Below, piece after piece: positions 54,592 through 63,695 of a DNA stretch of 64,000 nt. This DNA comes from Lentzea fradiae (GTDB lineage Bacteria; Actinomycetota; Actinomycetes; Mycobacteriales; Pseudonocardiaceae), in assembly GCF_900100955.1 (NCBI RefSeq), contig NZ_FNCC01000008.1, positions 1 to 64,000 of the forward strand, read 5' to 3'. A program made the position numbers and the translations under genes. Positions within the stretch are counted from its first letter, which is position 1. Every line of letters starts with the position of its first letter. The notes below the pieces were generated by a model that did no database searches, had not been told where the DNA came from, and saw only the letters and a program-made list of their open reading frames with translations.

Positions 54592-55878
54592 ATGTCTGGT
54601 AAGAGACTCGCGACAGTGGCCGTGGCAGCGCTGGCACTCGCGTCGTGCCGGGGCGGCGACACAGCGGCGCCCCAGGAGGGCGCGGGCGGCATCAAGGTCG
54701 ACTTCGGCGTGACGGCGGAACCCTGCCCGCAGCCGGTGGACAGCTCCAAGGGCTGCATCTACCTGGGCACCATCTCGGACCTCACCGAAGGCCCGTTCAA
54801 GACCCTCGCCGTGCCGATCACCGACGCGCAGAAGGCATTCTGGAAGCGCGTGAACGACCAGGGCGGCATCGGCGGCTACGAGGTCGACGTGACGAAGTAC
54901 GTCAAGGACAACAAGTACAACCCGCAGATCCAGAACCAGGTCTACCAGGAGATCAAGGGCAACATCCTCGCGCTCACCCAGACCCTCGGCTCGCCCACCA
55001 CGGTGGCGATCCTGCCGGACCTGCAAAGCAGCAACATCGTGTCGGTGCCCGCGTCCTGGACCTCGTTGTGGGGCTTCGAAGAGGTCATCCTGGAGTCCGG
55101 CGCCAACTACTGCATCGAGTCGATGAACACCGTCGACTACGCCGCCGACAAGCTCGGCGCGAAGTCCGTCATGGCCGTGCACCTCGCGGGTGACTACGGC
55201 GACGACGCCGCGGCCGGTGCCAAGATCGCGGCCGAGAAGCGCGGCCTGTCGTTCGAGAGCGTGACCACGCAGACCGGCCAGGACAACCAGGCCGGCGCGA
55301 TCGACGCCGTGGTGTCCAAGAAGCCGGACCTGGTCGTGCTCACCACCGGCCCGACCGACGCCGCCGTGATCATCGGTCAGACCGCGGCCCGCGGCTACCA
55401 GGGCAAGTTCATCGGCACCTCGCCGACGTGGAACCCCGGCCTGCTGCAGTCACCCGCCGCGCCCGCCATCAAGGCGCTGTACCTGCAGTCGGCGCCCTGG
55501 AAGGCGTGGAACACCGAGTCCGTCGGCCACACGGCGATGCGCGCGGGCCTGAGTGGCGTGACGCCCAACGACGGCTACACCGCGGGCTGGGTGTGGGCCT
55601 ACCCGTTGAAGGCGGCGCTGCGGAAGGCCGCGGAGAACAAGGATCTGACGCGTGCCGGGGTGGTCGCCGCGGTGCGTCAGCTCACCTCTGTGGACTACGA
55701 GGGGATGCTCCCTTCGGGTGCAGGCAATTTCTCCGCTTCGCCCCAGGAAGCCGCTTTCCGCCAGACGCTGCTCTACCAGCCCGACGAGGCCGCTCCGACC
55801 GGAGTTTCGCTGGTGGAGGACTTCTTCACCGGTCCGACGGCGAAGGATTTCACCTTGGACAAGCCCTGTTACCAATGA
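54592..55878 (+). CDS. Branched-chain amino-acid-type ABC substrate-binding lipoprotein
   Basis: 428 aa from ATG 54592 with SD AGGAGAG. The lipobox ALASC places lipidation at Cys19. The mature protein is a periplasmic-binding type-1 (LivK-like) fold: CIYLGTISDLTEGPFKTLAV, FWKRVNDQGGIGGYEVDVTK, MAVHLAGDYGDDAAAGAKIA and GFIGTSPTWNP-like sequence. Extra cysteines (CPQPVDSSKGC and terminal CYQ) suggest disulfides. It completes the importer; the ligand is probably not a simple amino acid given the acyl-CoA synthetase. Confidence 0.9.
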   Translation: MSGKRLATVAVAALALASCRGGDTAAPQEGAGGIKVDFGVTAEPCPQPVDSSKGCIYLGTISDLTEGPFKTLAVPITDAQKAFWKRVNDQGGIGGYEVDVTKYVKDNKYNPQIQNQVYQEIKGNILALTQTLGSPTTVAILPDLQSSNIVSVPASWTSLWGFEEVILESGANYCIESMNTVDYAADKLGAKSVMAVHLAGDYGDDAAAGAKIAAEKRGLSFESVTTQTGQDNQAGAIDAVVSKKPDLVVLTTGPTDAAVIIGQTAARGYQGKFIGTSPTWNPGLLQSPAAPAIKALYLQSAPWKAWNTESVGHTAMRAGLSGVTPNDGYTAGWVWAYPLKAALRKAAENKDLTRAGVVAAVRQLTSVDYEGMLPSGAGNFSASPQEAAFRQTLLYQPDEAAPTGVSLVEDFFTGPTAKDFTLDKPCYQ

Positions 55879-55961
55879 CGCCGAACGGGTGACAGTTGAC
55901 ACTGGTTCGGGGGTCTCCTGACTAGGCTCTCCCAGTAGCAGGTTGCTAGGAGGTTGCAGCG

Positions 55962-56270
55962 GTGTTGTCGTGCGTTGAAGTTCGCCGATCCGCGGGGGGC
56001 CTCCGGTTGTTCGTCCGTCCCCCCGCCGCGCTGCGTTCGAGCGCGCGGCTGGGGTACGAACGGGTGTCGGAGTTGTTGGCCGCGATCCGCAGGGCCGAGT
56101 CGTGCTCGGTGCCGGACGTGTCGCTGAGGTACGTGCCCGACCAGCGCACCGGGACGGCGGAGCTGACGTGCGAGACGGGGTCCGTGCACCTCGGCGCCGA
56201 CGAGGTGAGCGCCCTGCACGACGCGCTGCGGGCGCACATGCCCGACCGCATGAAGCCGCTACCGGCCTAG
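55962..56270 (+). CDS. Hypothetical protein
   Basis: 102 aa from GTG 55962, eight bases after AGGAGG, a strong start. Two segments stand out: VSELLAAIRRAESCSVPDVS and GSVHLGADEVSALHDALRAH, both amphipathic. No family recognised. It overlaps the convergent esterase gene by 12 bases. The preceding 83 bases hold a TTGACA (55896) but no well-spaced -10. Confidence 0.6.
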   Translation: MLSCVEVRRSAGGLRLFVRPPAALRSSARLGYERVSELLAAIRRAESCSVPDVSLRYVPDQRTGTAELTCETGSVHLGADEVSALHDALRAHMPDRMKPLPA

Positions 56271-57161
56271 CTTCCTGACGAGCCACTCCGTGCGCGTCCG
56301 CCGTGCCGCCGCGGAGACGCGGGCGTCCGGGAACGCCACGTCGAACGCGTGGAAACCGCCCGCCCAGGTGTGCAGCTCGGCGTCACCGCCCGCCGCCCAG
56401 ATCCGCGTGGCGTAGTCGACGTCCTCGTCCCGGAACACCTCCGCGGACCCGGTGTCGACGTACGTGGGCGGCAGCCCGGACAGGTCCCCGGCCAGAGCCG
56501 GTGACACGTAAGGGGAAACGTCGGTGGCGTCGCCGAGCACCGACCGCCAGCCGAACTCGTTCATCTCCCGCGTCCACACACCGGGGTCGCCGGAGTACTG
56601 CCTGCTCGACGTCGTCGCGTTGCGGTGGTCGAGCATCGGGCAGAGCAGCACCTGGGCGGCGATCTCCGGCCCGCCCAGGTCGCGTGCCTTCAGCGTGACC
56701 CCGGCCGCGAGCCCGCCGCCGGCGCTGATGCCCGCCACCACGATCCGGTCGACGCCGAGCGCCTCCGCGTTCGCGGCCGTCCACTCCAGACCGCGGTAGC
56801 AGTCGTCGACCAGCGTCGTGCCGGTCACCTCCGGTGCGAGCCGGTGCTCGACGGTGACCACGACGACGCCGAGCTCCTCCAGCCACTCCAACGGAATCTC
56901 GATCTGCGAGAAGCGGTCGCCCATCACCATCCCGCCGCCGTGGATCCAGTAGACGCACGGCGCGGGCCCGTCGAGGTCCTTGGGGCGAAAGACGGTCAAA
57001 GAGATCTCGCCGAGATCGACGTCCTGCCGTTCGGCGGTGGTCTTGAACGGCGTCGGCGGCATTTGCCGGATCTGGTGCAGCAGCTCGGGAGTCAGCTCGG
57101 TGAACAACGGCATCTCCGCGAGCAGCGCACCCAGTTCGGGGTCGAAAGCGGGGCGGGCCAT
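56259..57161 (-). CDS. HSL-family alpha/beta-hydrolase (esterase)
   Basis: 300 aa, ATG 57161 in TGATG overlapping the upstream stop. The oxyanion motif YWIHGGGMVMGDR, nucleophile elbow VVAGISAGGGLAAG (Ser), acid in DEDVDYATRIWAAGG region and His in AGGFHAFDVAFP are all visible. The hormone-sensitive-lipase group hydrolyses short-chain esters. Coupled to the ABM monooxygenase gene. Confidence 0.92.
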   Translation of the reverse strand: MARPAFDPELGALLAEMPLFTELTPELLHQIRQMPPTPFKTTAERQDVDLGEISLTVFRPKDLDGPAPCVYWIHGGGMVMGDRFSQIEIPLEWLEELGVVVVTVEHRLAPEVTGTTLVDDCYRGLEWTAANAEALGVDRIVVAGISAGGGLAAGVTLKARDLGGPEIAAQVLLCPMLDHRNATTSSRQYSGDPGVWTREMNEFGWRSVLGDATDVSPYVSPALAGDLSGLPPTYVDTGSAEVFRDEDVDYATRIWAAGGDAELHTWAGGFHAFDVAFPDARVSAAARRTRTEWLVRKLGR

Positions 57162-57466
57162 CAGAACGCCGCCTTGCCGCCGACGGGCAGCTGGTCGGTG
57201 TACGTGGCGTCACCGGCGATCAGCGGCTGGAGCCGGGCGACGAACGCCTGCGACTCCTCGCTCCGGAAGAACTTCCCGTGCGCCTCCGCCGTCGTCCAGC
57301 CCTCGGTCACGTGCACCACGTCCCTGTCGCTCGCCGAGCGGCCGACCAGGAAGACGACGCAGTCGTCGTTCGGCAGCGATGGGGCGTTGAGCAGCAGCTC
57401 GACGACCTCGTCGCCCTTGCCCGGTCGCGCGGTCATGGTGGCGTGGAACCCGTGCTCGACACTCAT
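57161..57466 (-). CDS. ABM-family (antibiotic biosynthesis monooxygenase-like) protein
   Basis: 101 aa from ATG 57466 with SD AGGAGG nine bases away. HATMTARPGKGDEVVELLLN and VVHVTEGWTTAEAHGKFFRS fit the dimeric alpha-beta barrel ABM family; members act on quinones or heme or are only stress-related. It is the first gene of a two-gene operon with the esterase. Confidence 0.85.
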   Translation of the reverse strand: MSVEHGFHATMTARPGKGDEVVELLLNAPSLPNDDCVVFLVGRSASDRDVVHVTEGWTTAEAHGKFFRSEESQAFVARLQPLIAGDATYTDQLPVGGKAAF

Positions 57467-57666
57467 CTTTTCCTGCCTCCTGTGTGGGCTGCCGTTCTGG
57501 CGTTGGCTCAAGTAGACAGACCTGAGCAGGGGTGATGACAGATCGATGCTGTCGTGCTCTTGCCTGATCCTGCCTTTCGGGTGGCGCGGCTGCCCGTTGG
57601 GGCAGGCAATGGTGTCCGTCGGGACGTCGGTGCGCCGATGGTTGGGGACGGCGGAGGCGGACCATC

Positions 57667-58302
57667 GTGGACGGCGTGATCCACGAGGTTGACGAGGCTT
57701 TGCGTCGCCTGGTCCGCGACGAGGCGCTGCGCGGTTCGGACCTGGAGGTCGCGTTCGACGCGCCGACCAAGGACTGGGCGGCGCGGCGCAACGCGCCCAC
57801 GGTCAACATCTACCTCTACGACATCCGCGAGGATATGAAGCGCCGCCAGCGCGGCCTGCTCAACGAGTACGACGCGCGGGGGCAGGTCGCGGCCCGGCAC
57901 CTGCCGCCGCGCCACATGAAGCTGTCGTACCTCGTCACCGCGTGGACACAGCGGCCGGAGGACGAGCACCGCCTGCTCTCCGACCTGCTCATCGGGTTCC
58001 TCGGCTACGACGCCGTGCCGCCGGGGCTGCTCACCGGGTCGCTGGACGAGCTGGCCCTGCCCGTGCCGATGACCGTCGCGCTGCCGCCGCCGGAGGACCG
58101 CGCGTTCGCGGACGTGTGGAGCGCGCTGGGCGGTGAGCTGAAACCGTCGCTGGACGTCGTGGTGTCGGCGCCGGTGTCGTCCGGGCGGAGGTACACCGCC
58201 GCGCCGCGGGCGAGCCAGGGCGTGGAGCTGCGCAACGGCGAGGACCGCGTGCGGCACGACGTCTCCCCGGAGGGGGCGTCGATGCGCAAGGTGGCGCGAT
58301 GA
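57667..58302 (+). CDS. Pvc16-like (DUF4255) eCIS cap/terminator protein
   Basis: 211 aa, GTG. The N-terminal domain (IHEVDEALRRLVRDEALRGS, PTVNIYLYDIREDMKRRQRG, LPPRHMKLSYLVTAWTQRPE) is the DUF4255 or Pvc16 N-terminal family, which caps the sheath in extracellular contractile injection systems. It is the first gene of the locus here; the 200 bases upstream contain no gene. The stop overlaps the AAA ATPase ATG. Confidence 0.88.
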   Translation: MDGVIHEVDEALRRLVRDEALRGSDLEVAFDAPTKDWAARRNAPTVNIYLYDIREDMKRRQRGLLNEYDARGQVAARHLPPRHMKLSYLVTAWTQRPEDEHRLLSDLLIGFLGYDAVPPGLLTGSLDELALPVPMTVALPPPEDRAFADVWSALGGELKPSLDVVVSAPVSSGRRYTAAPRASQGVELRNGEDRVRHDVSPEGASMRKVAR

Positions 58303-60263
58303 TCTTCGAGCGGATGGCGGGGCTGGAGCGGCGCATCCGGGTCGCCGTGGCCGCGCGCAGGGCGACGGACCCGAACCCCGACGACCCGTTCCGCGGGCTC
58401 TACCTGTCGGACGAGGTCATCGAGGCGTTGCTGGACGGCGGGAGGGAGCCGTTCGCGCCGTTCACCGAGACCGCGGCGGACGGCCGCCTCGGCCGCCTCG
58501 CCGCACGGGCACAACTGTCCGAAGTGGACGTCGAGCTGCTGCTCGTCGCGCTGGCACCGGACGTCGACAGCAGGTTCGAGCAGTTCTACGGCTACCTCAA
58601 CGACGACGTCACGCGGCGCAGGGCCACCATCGGGCTGGCGCTGCGGCTGTGCGGGCTGCCGGAGGCGTCCCCGGGGGGCAGGTCGCGGCTCGACCCCGGC
58701 AGCCCGCTGGTCCGGTGCGGGCTCGTGACCGTGGAGGACTCCGAACGGCCGCTGCTCTCCCGCGCGTTGCGGGTGCCGGACCGGGTCGGCGCGCACCTGC
58801 TGGGCGACGACCGGCCCGACCCGCTGCTCACCGACTTCGTGACGCTGCCCCGCGACCCCGTGCGGATGCCGGGCGACGACCGGCTGGCCCGCGGCATCGA
58901 CCGCGGCGTGCGGCTCGTCTACCTGCGCGAGCACCCCGGCGGCGGTGCGGCGGAGCTGGCCGCGGCGGCACTGGCGCGAGCGGGGTTCCCCGCGCTGCTC
59001 GTCGAGGCCGGCCGGATGACCGACCCGCTGGCGGTCACGCGCGAGGCGCTGCTCAGGGGAGCGGGGATCGTCGTCGGGCCGATCGACGCCCAGTTCACGC
59101 TGGAGAAGTTGCTGCACGACGAGATCCCGGTGATCGCGTACGGGTCCGGGGCGTGGGAGCCGCGCTGGACCCGCACGCCGCCGCTGCAGCACGACGCGGT
59201 GCAGGTGCCGTTCGACGTGCGGGTGGCGTTGTGGCGCACGGAGCTCGACGGCAAGCTCGCCTCCGGCACCGACCCGGCCGAGGTGACCGCGCACTTCGTG
59301 CTCGGGCCGACCCAGATCAGCAGGGCGGCGAGCGCCGCGGCGGTCTCGGCGCTGGCCGACGACGGGAAGGTCGGCGTCACGCACCTGCGGGCGGGCGCGC
59401 GCAGCCAGAACGCGGGCGGCCTGCAACGGCTGGCGCGGCGCATCGAACCCGCGGTGACGTGGCAGGACCTCGTGCTGCCGGTGCAGATCACCGCGTTGTT
59501 GCAGGAGCTCGCGGCCAGGGCGAAGCACCGCGACCGGGTGATCGACGAGTGGCGGATGCGTCCCGGCGGTGGCCGGGGCCGCGGCGTGACGGCGTTGTTC
59601 GCCGGTGACTCGGGGACGGGCAAGACGATGTCCGCCGAGGTGATCGCCGCGTCGCTGGGCCTCGACCTCTACACGGTCAACCTCGCGACCGTGGTGGACA
59701 AGTACGTCGGCGAGACGGAGAAGAACCTCGAACGGATCTTCGTCGAGGCGGCGGGCGTGAACGGCGTGCTGCTGTTCGACGAGGCCGACGCGATCTTCGG
59801 CAAGCGGTCGGAGGTCCGCGACGCGCACGACCGGTACGCCAACATCGAGAGCGCGTACCTGTTGCAGCGCATGGAGTCCTTCGACGGCATCGCGGTGCTG
59901 GCCACGAACCTGCGCGCGAACCTCGACGACGCCTTCACCCGCCGCCTCGACGTGATCGTGGACTTCCCGCTGCCGGACGCGGACCTGCGACGCGGCCTGT
60001 GGGACCGCTGCCTCGGCTCCTGCGTGCCGCGCTCGTCCGACGTGGACCTCGACTTCCTCGCGGAGTCGTTCGAGCTGGCCGGCGGGCACATCCGCTCGGC
60101 GGCGGTGACGGCCGCCTACCTCGCGGCCGCCGCCGGGCACGTCGTCGGCATGGTCGAGCTGATCGGCGCCGTCGCCCGCGAGTACCGCAAGCTCGGCAGG
60201 CTGGTCGGACCGCGCGAGTTCGGCCGCTACTTCGAACTGGCCACCGAACGACTGGTGGGATGA
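58299..60263 (+). CDS. eCIS AAA+ ATPase (Pvc15-like)
   Basis: 654 aa, ATG overlapping the cap gene. The N-terminal ~390 residues are a winged-helix and degenerate AAA region. The functional module has Walker A GDSGTGKT (436-443), Walker [13 protein letters not shown] (Asp494, Glu495), sensor [20 protein letters not shown] with arginine fingers, and a C-terminal lid. AAA ATPases of this class are conserved in eCIS clusters and are needed for particle assembly or cargo loading in characterised systems. Its stop overlaps the next gene region. Confidence 0.92.
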   Translation: MIFERMAGLERRIRVAVAARRATDPNPDDPFRGLYLSDEVIEALLDGGREPFAPFTETAADGRLGRLAARAQLSEVDVELLLVALAPDVDSRFEQFYGYLNDDVTRRRATIGLALRLCGLPEASPGGRSRLDPGSPLVRCGLVTVEDSERPLLSRALRVPDRVGAHLLGDDRPDPLLTDFVTLPRDPVRMPGDDRLARGIDRGVRLVYLREHPGGGAAELAAAALARAGFPALLVEAGRMTDPLAVTREALLRGAGIVVGPIDAQFTLEKLLHDEIPVIAYGSGAWEPRWTRTPPLQHDAVQVPFDVRVALWRTELDGKLASGTDPAEVTAHFVLGPTQISRAASAAAVSALADDGKVGVTHLRAGARSQNAGGLQRLARRIEPAVTWQDLVLPVQITALLQELAARAKHRDRVIDEWRMRPGGGRGRGVTALFAGDSGTGKTMSAEVIAASLGLDLYTVNLATVVDKYVGETEKNLERIFVEAAGVNGVLLFDEADAIFGKRSEVRDAHDRYANIESAYLLQRMESFDGIAVLATNLRANLDDAFTRRLDVIVDFPLPDADLRRGLWDRCLGSCVPRSSDVDLDFLAESFELAGGHIRSAAVTAAYLAAAAGHVVGMVELIGAVAREYRKLGRLVGPREFGRYFELATERLVG

Positions 60264-60283
60264 CCCGGAAAGAAGGTTTCGCG

Positions 60284-60961
60284 ATGCGCGGGCACGAACA
60301 CGAGTACGAGGAGTCGGCGCGGCCGAAGGGCGACCGGCTCCCGCAGGAGGAGAACGGCCTGCTGGGCCGCGCCGCCGCCGCCGGGCGCACCGACGTGCTC
60401 GGTCCCTCGGGCGTGCTCGGCCTGCAAAGAGCCGTGGGCAACGCGAGCGTCGGCGACGTCGTCTCGTCCGGCGGCGGCTCACCGCTCGACGCGGACGTGC
60501 GGGAGGACATGGAAAGCCGGTTCGGGCACGACTTCTCCGACGTCCGGGTGCACACCGGCTCCGAGGCGCACGACTCCGCGAAGTCGGTGAACGCCCAGGC
60601 TTACACCGTCGGCTCGAACATCGTGTTCCAGCGCGACAAGTACGACCCGTCCTCCGACGACGGCAAGCACATGCTGGCGCACGAGCTGACGCACGTCGTG
60701 CAGCAGCGGTCCGGACCCGTCGACGGCACGGACAACGGCAGCGGCGTGAAGGTCAGCGACCCGTCCGACCGGTTCGAACGCGAGGCCGTGGCCAACGCGG
60801 ACCGCGTCATGTCCGCGCCCGCCGCACCCGTGCAGCGCAGCGCCGACCACTCCGGTCACGCGGACGTGGCCGTGCAGCGCGAGGAGGAGACCGGTGAGGA
60901 GGAGACCGCGCAGACGTTCGTTCAGCGGTCCGAAGAGGAGGAAGAAGCCCCGGCCGAGTGA
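60284..60961 (+). CDS. DUF4157 (eCIS core) putative metalloprotease protein
   Basis: 225 aa from ATG 60284 with SD 'aaagaagg'; ATG 60260, overlapping the ATPase stop, is an alternative. [40 protein letters not shown] and [13 protein letters not shown] define DUF4157. The HExxH zinc motif (His133, Glu134, His137) is intact. The C-terminal ~80 residues are acidic with repeated VQR motifs. DUF4157 proteins are typical of eCIS loci, as toxin part or maturation protease. Confidence 0.9.
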   Translation: MRGHEHEYEESARPKGDRLPQEENGLLGRAAAAGRTDVLGPSGVLGLQRAVGNASVGDVVSSGGGSPLDADVREDMESRFGHDFSDVRVHTGSEAHDSAKSVNAQAYTVGSNIVFQRDKYDPSSDDGKHMLAHELTHVVQQRSGPVDGTDNGSGVKVSDPSDRFEREAVANADRVMSAPAAPVQRSADHSGHADVAVQREEETGEEETAQTFVQRSEEEEEAPAE

Positions 60962-60974
60962 GCCCGTCCCGGAG

Positions 60975-61004
60975 GGCCTGTCGTCGATCCACTGGCGACA
61001 GGCC
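60975..61004 (+). terminator. First hairpin after the DUF4157 gene
   Basis: A 9-bp stem (60975-60983 with 60996-61004, ggcctgtcg/cgacaggcc) begins 13 bases after the stop. Together with the next hairpin it probably separates the Pvc16-ATPase-DUF4157 unit from the sheath unit. Confidence 0.5.
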
Positions 61005-61030
61005 GTCGTGCTGTCCGGGGAACGCTTGGG

Positions 61031-61054
61031 GCGACTGCCCTTTCGGGCAGTCGC
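61031..61054 (+). terminator. Second hairpin before the sheath gene
   Basis: A perfect 10-bp stem (61031-61040 with 61045-61054, gcgactgccc/gggcagtcgc) with a tttc loop. No T run follows. Confidence 0.55.
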
Positions 61055-61114
61055 GGGCTCCCCGAAGCACCGTCGGCGGGCCGTGCCGGTTTCGCCGCCG
61101 CGGCCGGAGCATGG

Positions 61115-61136
61115 GTCGTACAGGGTTCCGTACGAC
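61115..61136. promoter_or_regulatory. Inverted repeat next to the sheath ribosome-binding site
   Basis: gtcgtac (61115-61121) and gtacgac (61130-61136) form an exact 7-bp inverted repeat with an eight-base loop, ending three bases before the SD gggagg of the sheath gene. It could be an operator or an mRNA hairpin controlling translation or decay. Confidence 0.4.
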
Positions 61137-61150
61137 TTGGGAGGCCGTCG

Positions 61151-62665
61151 ATGCCCACCTATCTCTCGCCGGGCGTGTACGTCGAGGAGGTGGAGGCCGG
61201 TGCCCGCCCGATCGAGGGCGTGGGCACCGCCGTCGCCGCGTTCGTCGGGTTCGCGGCCAAGGGTGAGTACAACACCCCGACCCTCGTGTCGAACTGGGCG
61301 CAGTACTCCGAGAAGTTCGGCGACTTCGCCGAGGGCTGCTACCTGCCGCTGGCCGTCTACGGCTACTTCCTCAACGGCGGCACCAACTGCTACGTCGTCC
61401 GCGTCGGCGGCGACCGGACCGCGCCCGCCCTGCCCGCCGGTCCGTCGGCCGTGCTGGGCAGCTACCGCGTCACCGCGCGCGAGCTGGGCGCGGGCACCCT
61501 GTCCGTCGAGGTCGGCGACCCGGCGGGGGAGAACCAGCAGGAGGACCGCTTCACGTTGCTGGTCAAGGACAACGGCAAGGTCGTCGAGTCCCACCAGGTG
61601 ACCGCCAAGCGCGGCAAGGAGAACGTCGTCACCGTCGTGAACACGGCGTCGAAGCTGATCACGGTCGAGGAGGTCCCCGGCGCGGCGCTGACCCGTCCCG
61701 ACAAGGTGACGGCCGCCCTGCGCGAGACCCCGCCCGCACCGCCCGTGCCGCGCAAGGTCGTCGCGGACGACTACGTGGGCGACGTCGCCGACCGCACCGG
61801 CTTCGGCGGCCTGGAGGCCATCGACGAGGTCACCATGATCGCGGTGCCGGACCTGATGAGCTCCTACCAGCGCGGGATGATGACGCTGGAGGCCGTGAAG
61901 ACCGTGCAGGCCGCCATGATCGCGCACTGCGAGCTCATGGGCGACCGCATGGCGATCCTCGACCCGCCGCCCGACCTCACGCCGGCGCAGGTGAAGAACT
62001 GGACGCAGGTCGAGGCGGGCTACGACTCGAAGTACGCGGCGCTGTACTACCCGTGGGTCAAGGTCTACGACCCGTCCACTTCGGACAACGTCTTCGTGCC
62101 GCCGTCCGGCCACATGGCGGGCGTCTGGGCGCGCTCCGACGCCACCCGCGGCGTGCACAAGGCCCCGGCGAACGAGCCGGTGCGCGGTGCCGTGGCGTTG
62201 CAGACCCAGCTGACCAGGGCCGAGCAGGAGCTGCTGAACCCGATCGGCGTCAACTGCATCCGTGCGTTCACCGGCCGCGGCATCCGCGTGTGGGGAGCCC
62301 GCACGCTGTCGTCGGACCCGGCCTGGCGCTACCTGAACGTCCGGCGGCTCTTCAACTACCTGGAGGAGTCCATCCTGGACGGAACCCAGTGGGTGGTGTT
62401 CGAGCCGAACGACGACGCGCTGTGGGCCCGCATCCGGCGGACCATCGCCTCGTTCCTGGTGATGGAGTGGCGCAAGGGCGCCCTGTTCGGCCTCACGCCC
62501 GACGAGGCGTTCTACGTCAAGTGCGACCGCGAGACCAACCCGGCGGAGGGCATCGACCTCGGCCAGGTCGTGTGCGAGATCGGCATCGCGCCGGTGAAAC
62601 CCGCGGAGTTCGTCGTCTTCCGGCTCGCCCAGCTGCAGGGCGGCACCAGTCTGGTCAACGAGTAA
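61151..62665 (+). CDS. Contractile tail sheath protein (eCIS)
   Basis: 504 aa, ATG with SD GGGAGG. The N terminus YLSPGVYVEEVEAGARPIEG and the C-terminal LNVRRLFNYLEESILDGTQW, FEPNDDALWARIRRTIASFL and GIAPVKPAEFVVFRLAQLQG are diagnostic of phage/PVC sheath proteins. The variable middle (~100-190) is the surface insertion domain. Only one sheath gene is present in the window, where some systems have two or three. Confidence 0.96.
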   Translation: MPTYLSPGVYVEEVEAGARPIEGVGTAVAAFVGFAAKGEYNTPTLVSNWAQYSEKFGDFAEGCYLPLAVYGYFLNGGTNCYVVRVGGDRTAPALPAGPSAVLGSYRVTARELGAGTLSVEVGDPAGENQQEDRFTLLVKDNGKVVESHQVTAKRGKENVVTVVNTASKLITVEEVPGAALTRPDKVTAALRETPPAPPVPRKVVADDYVGDVADRTGFGGLEAIDEVTMIAVPDLMSSYQRGMMTLEAVKTVQAAMIAHCELMGDRMAILDPPPDLTPAQVKNWTQVEAGYDSKYAALYYPWVKVYDPSTSDNVFVPPSGHMAGVWARSDATRGVHKAPANEPVRGAVALQTQLTRAEQELLNPIGVNCIRAFTGRGIRVWGARTLSSDPAWRYLNVRRLFNYLEESILDGTQWVVFEPNDDALWARIRRTIASFLVMEWRKGALFGLTPDEAFYVKCDRETNPAEGIDLGQVVCEIGIAPVKPAEFVVFRLAQLQGGTSLVNE

Positions 62666-62680
62666 AGGCGGTTCATCGAC

Positions 62681-63124
62681 ATGCCACTCCCCGATCTCGA
62701 CACCTCGGTAGGCCACTCCTTCGGGCTGGAGGTCGACGGCATCGCCATCAAGCAGATCTCCGAGGTGTCCGGCCTCAAGATGGAGCAGGACGTCATCGAG
62801 CTGAAGCAGAACATGGTCGACGGCAAGTACGTCCTGAAGAAGCTGCCCGGCCGCCCGAAAGCGGGCGAGGTCACCCTCACCAGGGGCCTGACGTCCGACA
62901 ACTCCTTCGAGAAGTGGGTGAAGGACGCCCACTTCGGCAAGATGGGCAACGCGCGCAAGGGCGGGGCGATCATCGTCTACGACTACGAGGGCCAGCCCAT
63001 CAAGCGCTACAAGCTCACGAACGCCTGGCCCAAGTCCCTGGAGATCGGCTCGCTGAAGGCCGGCGACACCTCCGTCCTCACGGAGAAGCTCGTCGTCACC
63101 TACGAGCAGATGGAGGTCGAATGA
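62681..63124 (+). CDS. Inner tube protein (eCIS)
   Basis: 147 aa, ATG. HSFGLEVDGIAIKQISEVSG, LKQNMVDGKYVLKKLPGRPK and GEVTLTRGLTSDNSFEKWVK are the T4 gp19/Pvc1-like tube fold. It sits 15 bases after sheath, in the usual order, and its stop overlaps the next ATG. It polymerises inside the sheath. Confidence 0.96.
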   Translation: MPLPDLDTSVGHSFGLEVDGIAIKQISEVSGLKMEQDVIELKQNMVDGKYVLKKLPGRPKAGEVTLTRGLTSDNSFEKWVKDAHFGKMGNARKGGAIIVYDYEGQPIKRYKLTNAWPKSLEIGSLKAGDTSVLTEKLVVTYEQMEVE

Positions 63125-63510
63125 GACGGGCCGCCGTGGAGATGCGGACGGAGTTCGCCTTCGAGCTCCCCCGCGGCTACGTCGACGACGCGGGCACCGT
63201 CCACCGCTCCGGCGTGATGCGCCTGGCGACGGCCCGCGACGAGCTGATCCCGTTGCGGGACGACAGGGTCCGCGAGAACTCCGCCTACCTGACCGTCGTC
63301 CTGCTCGCCCGCGTGGTGACGAGCATCGGCTCCGTGACGGACGTGCACGCGGGGGTCATCGAGAACCTGTTCGCCTCGGACCTCGCGTTCCTGCAGGACA
63401 TGTACCGCCGCATCAACAGCGAGGGCCACACCCGCACCCCGGTCGCCTGCCCGTCCTGCGGCCACGGGTTCGAGGTGGACATAGCGGGTGGGCGCCTGGG
63501 GGAATCCTGA
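63121..63510 (+). CDS. eCIS tail-assembly or zinc-ribbon-like protein
   Basis: 129 aa from ATG 63121 overlapping the tube stop; ATG 63142 is possible. MRTEFAFELPRGYVDDAGTV, MRLATARDELIPLRDDRVRE and a CPSCGHGFEVD C-terminal knuckle are typical of a small protein found after the tube gene in actinobacterial eCIS. It resembles phage tail-assembly chaperone candidates. Role inferred from position. Confidence 0.85.
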   Translation: MRRAAVEMRTEFAFELPRGYVDDAGTVHRSGVMRLATARDELIPLRDDRVRENSAYLTVVLLARVVTSIGSVTDVHAGVIENLFASDLAFLQDMYRRINSEGHTRTPVACPSCGHGFEVDIAGGRLGES

Positions 63511-63689
63511 CGTACGCGCCCGACCGGCTGTACTCGGAGGTCGCGTACGTCGCCTACCACTTCCACTGGTCGCTCGACTCGATCCTGGACCTCGAACACG
63601 CCGAACGCCTGCGCTACGCGGAGGAGATCGGCCGCATCAACACGCGGATCTCCGCGTCGTCCGCACCCGCTCCCAGCCCGTGGAGGTGA
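63507..63689 (+). CDS. DUF6760-like small eCIS protein, CTG start
   Basis: 60 aa. The frame APDRLYSEVAYVAYHFHWSL..ILDLEHAERLR matches the small DUF6760 proteins that follow the zinc-ribbon gene in eCIS loci. No in-frame ATG, GTG or TTG exists upstream before the region read by the previous gene or within the conserved part. CTG at 63507, three bases after GGGGGA and overlapping the previous stop, aligns with the usual (M/V)TYAPDRL start. A CTG start is therefore proposed. Confidence 0.75.
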   Translation: MTYAPDRLYSEVAYVAYHFHWSLDSILDLEHAERLRYAEEIGRINTRISASSAPAPSPWR

Positions 63690-63695
63690 ACCGTC

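Noticed and set aside
55896..55928. TTGACA and TAGGCT before the gene at 55962 as a promoter
   Set aside because: The spacer is 21 bases, too long for a standard promoter; left unannotated.
58005..60482. 825-codon minus-strand frame opposite the eCIS ATPase
   Set aside because: Antisense to a clear AAA+ ATPase; no domain recognisable.
60962..61150. Small coding frames in the gap before the sheath gene
   Set aside because: Frames there extend antisense to DUF4157 or into the sheath gene and the region is dominated by inverted repeats; no convincing start with ribosome-binding site.
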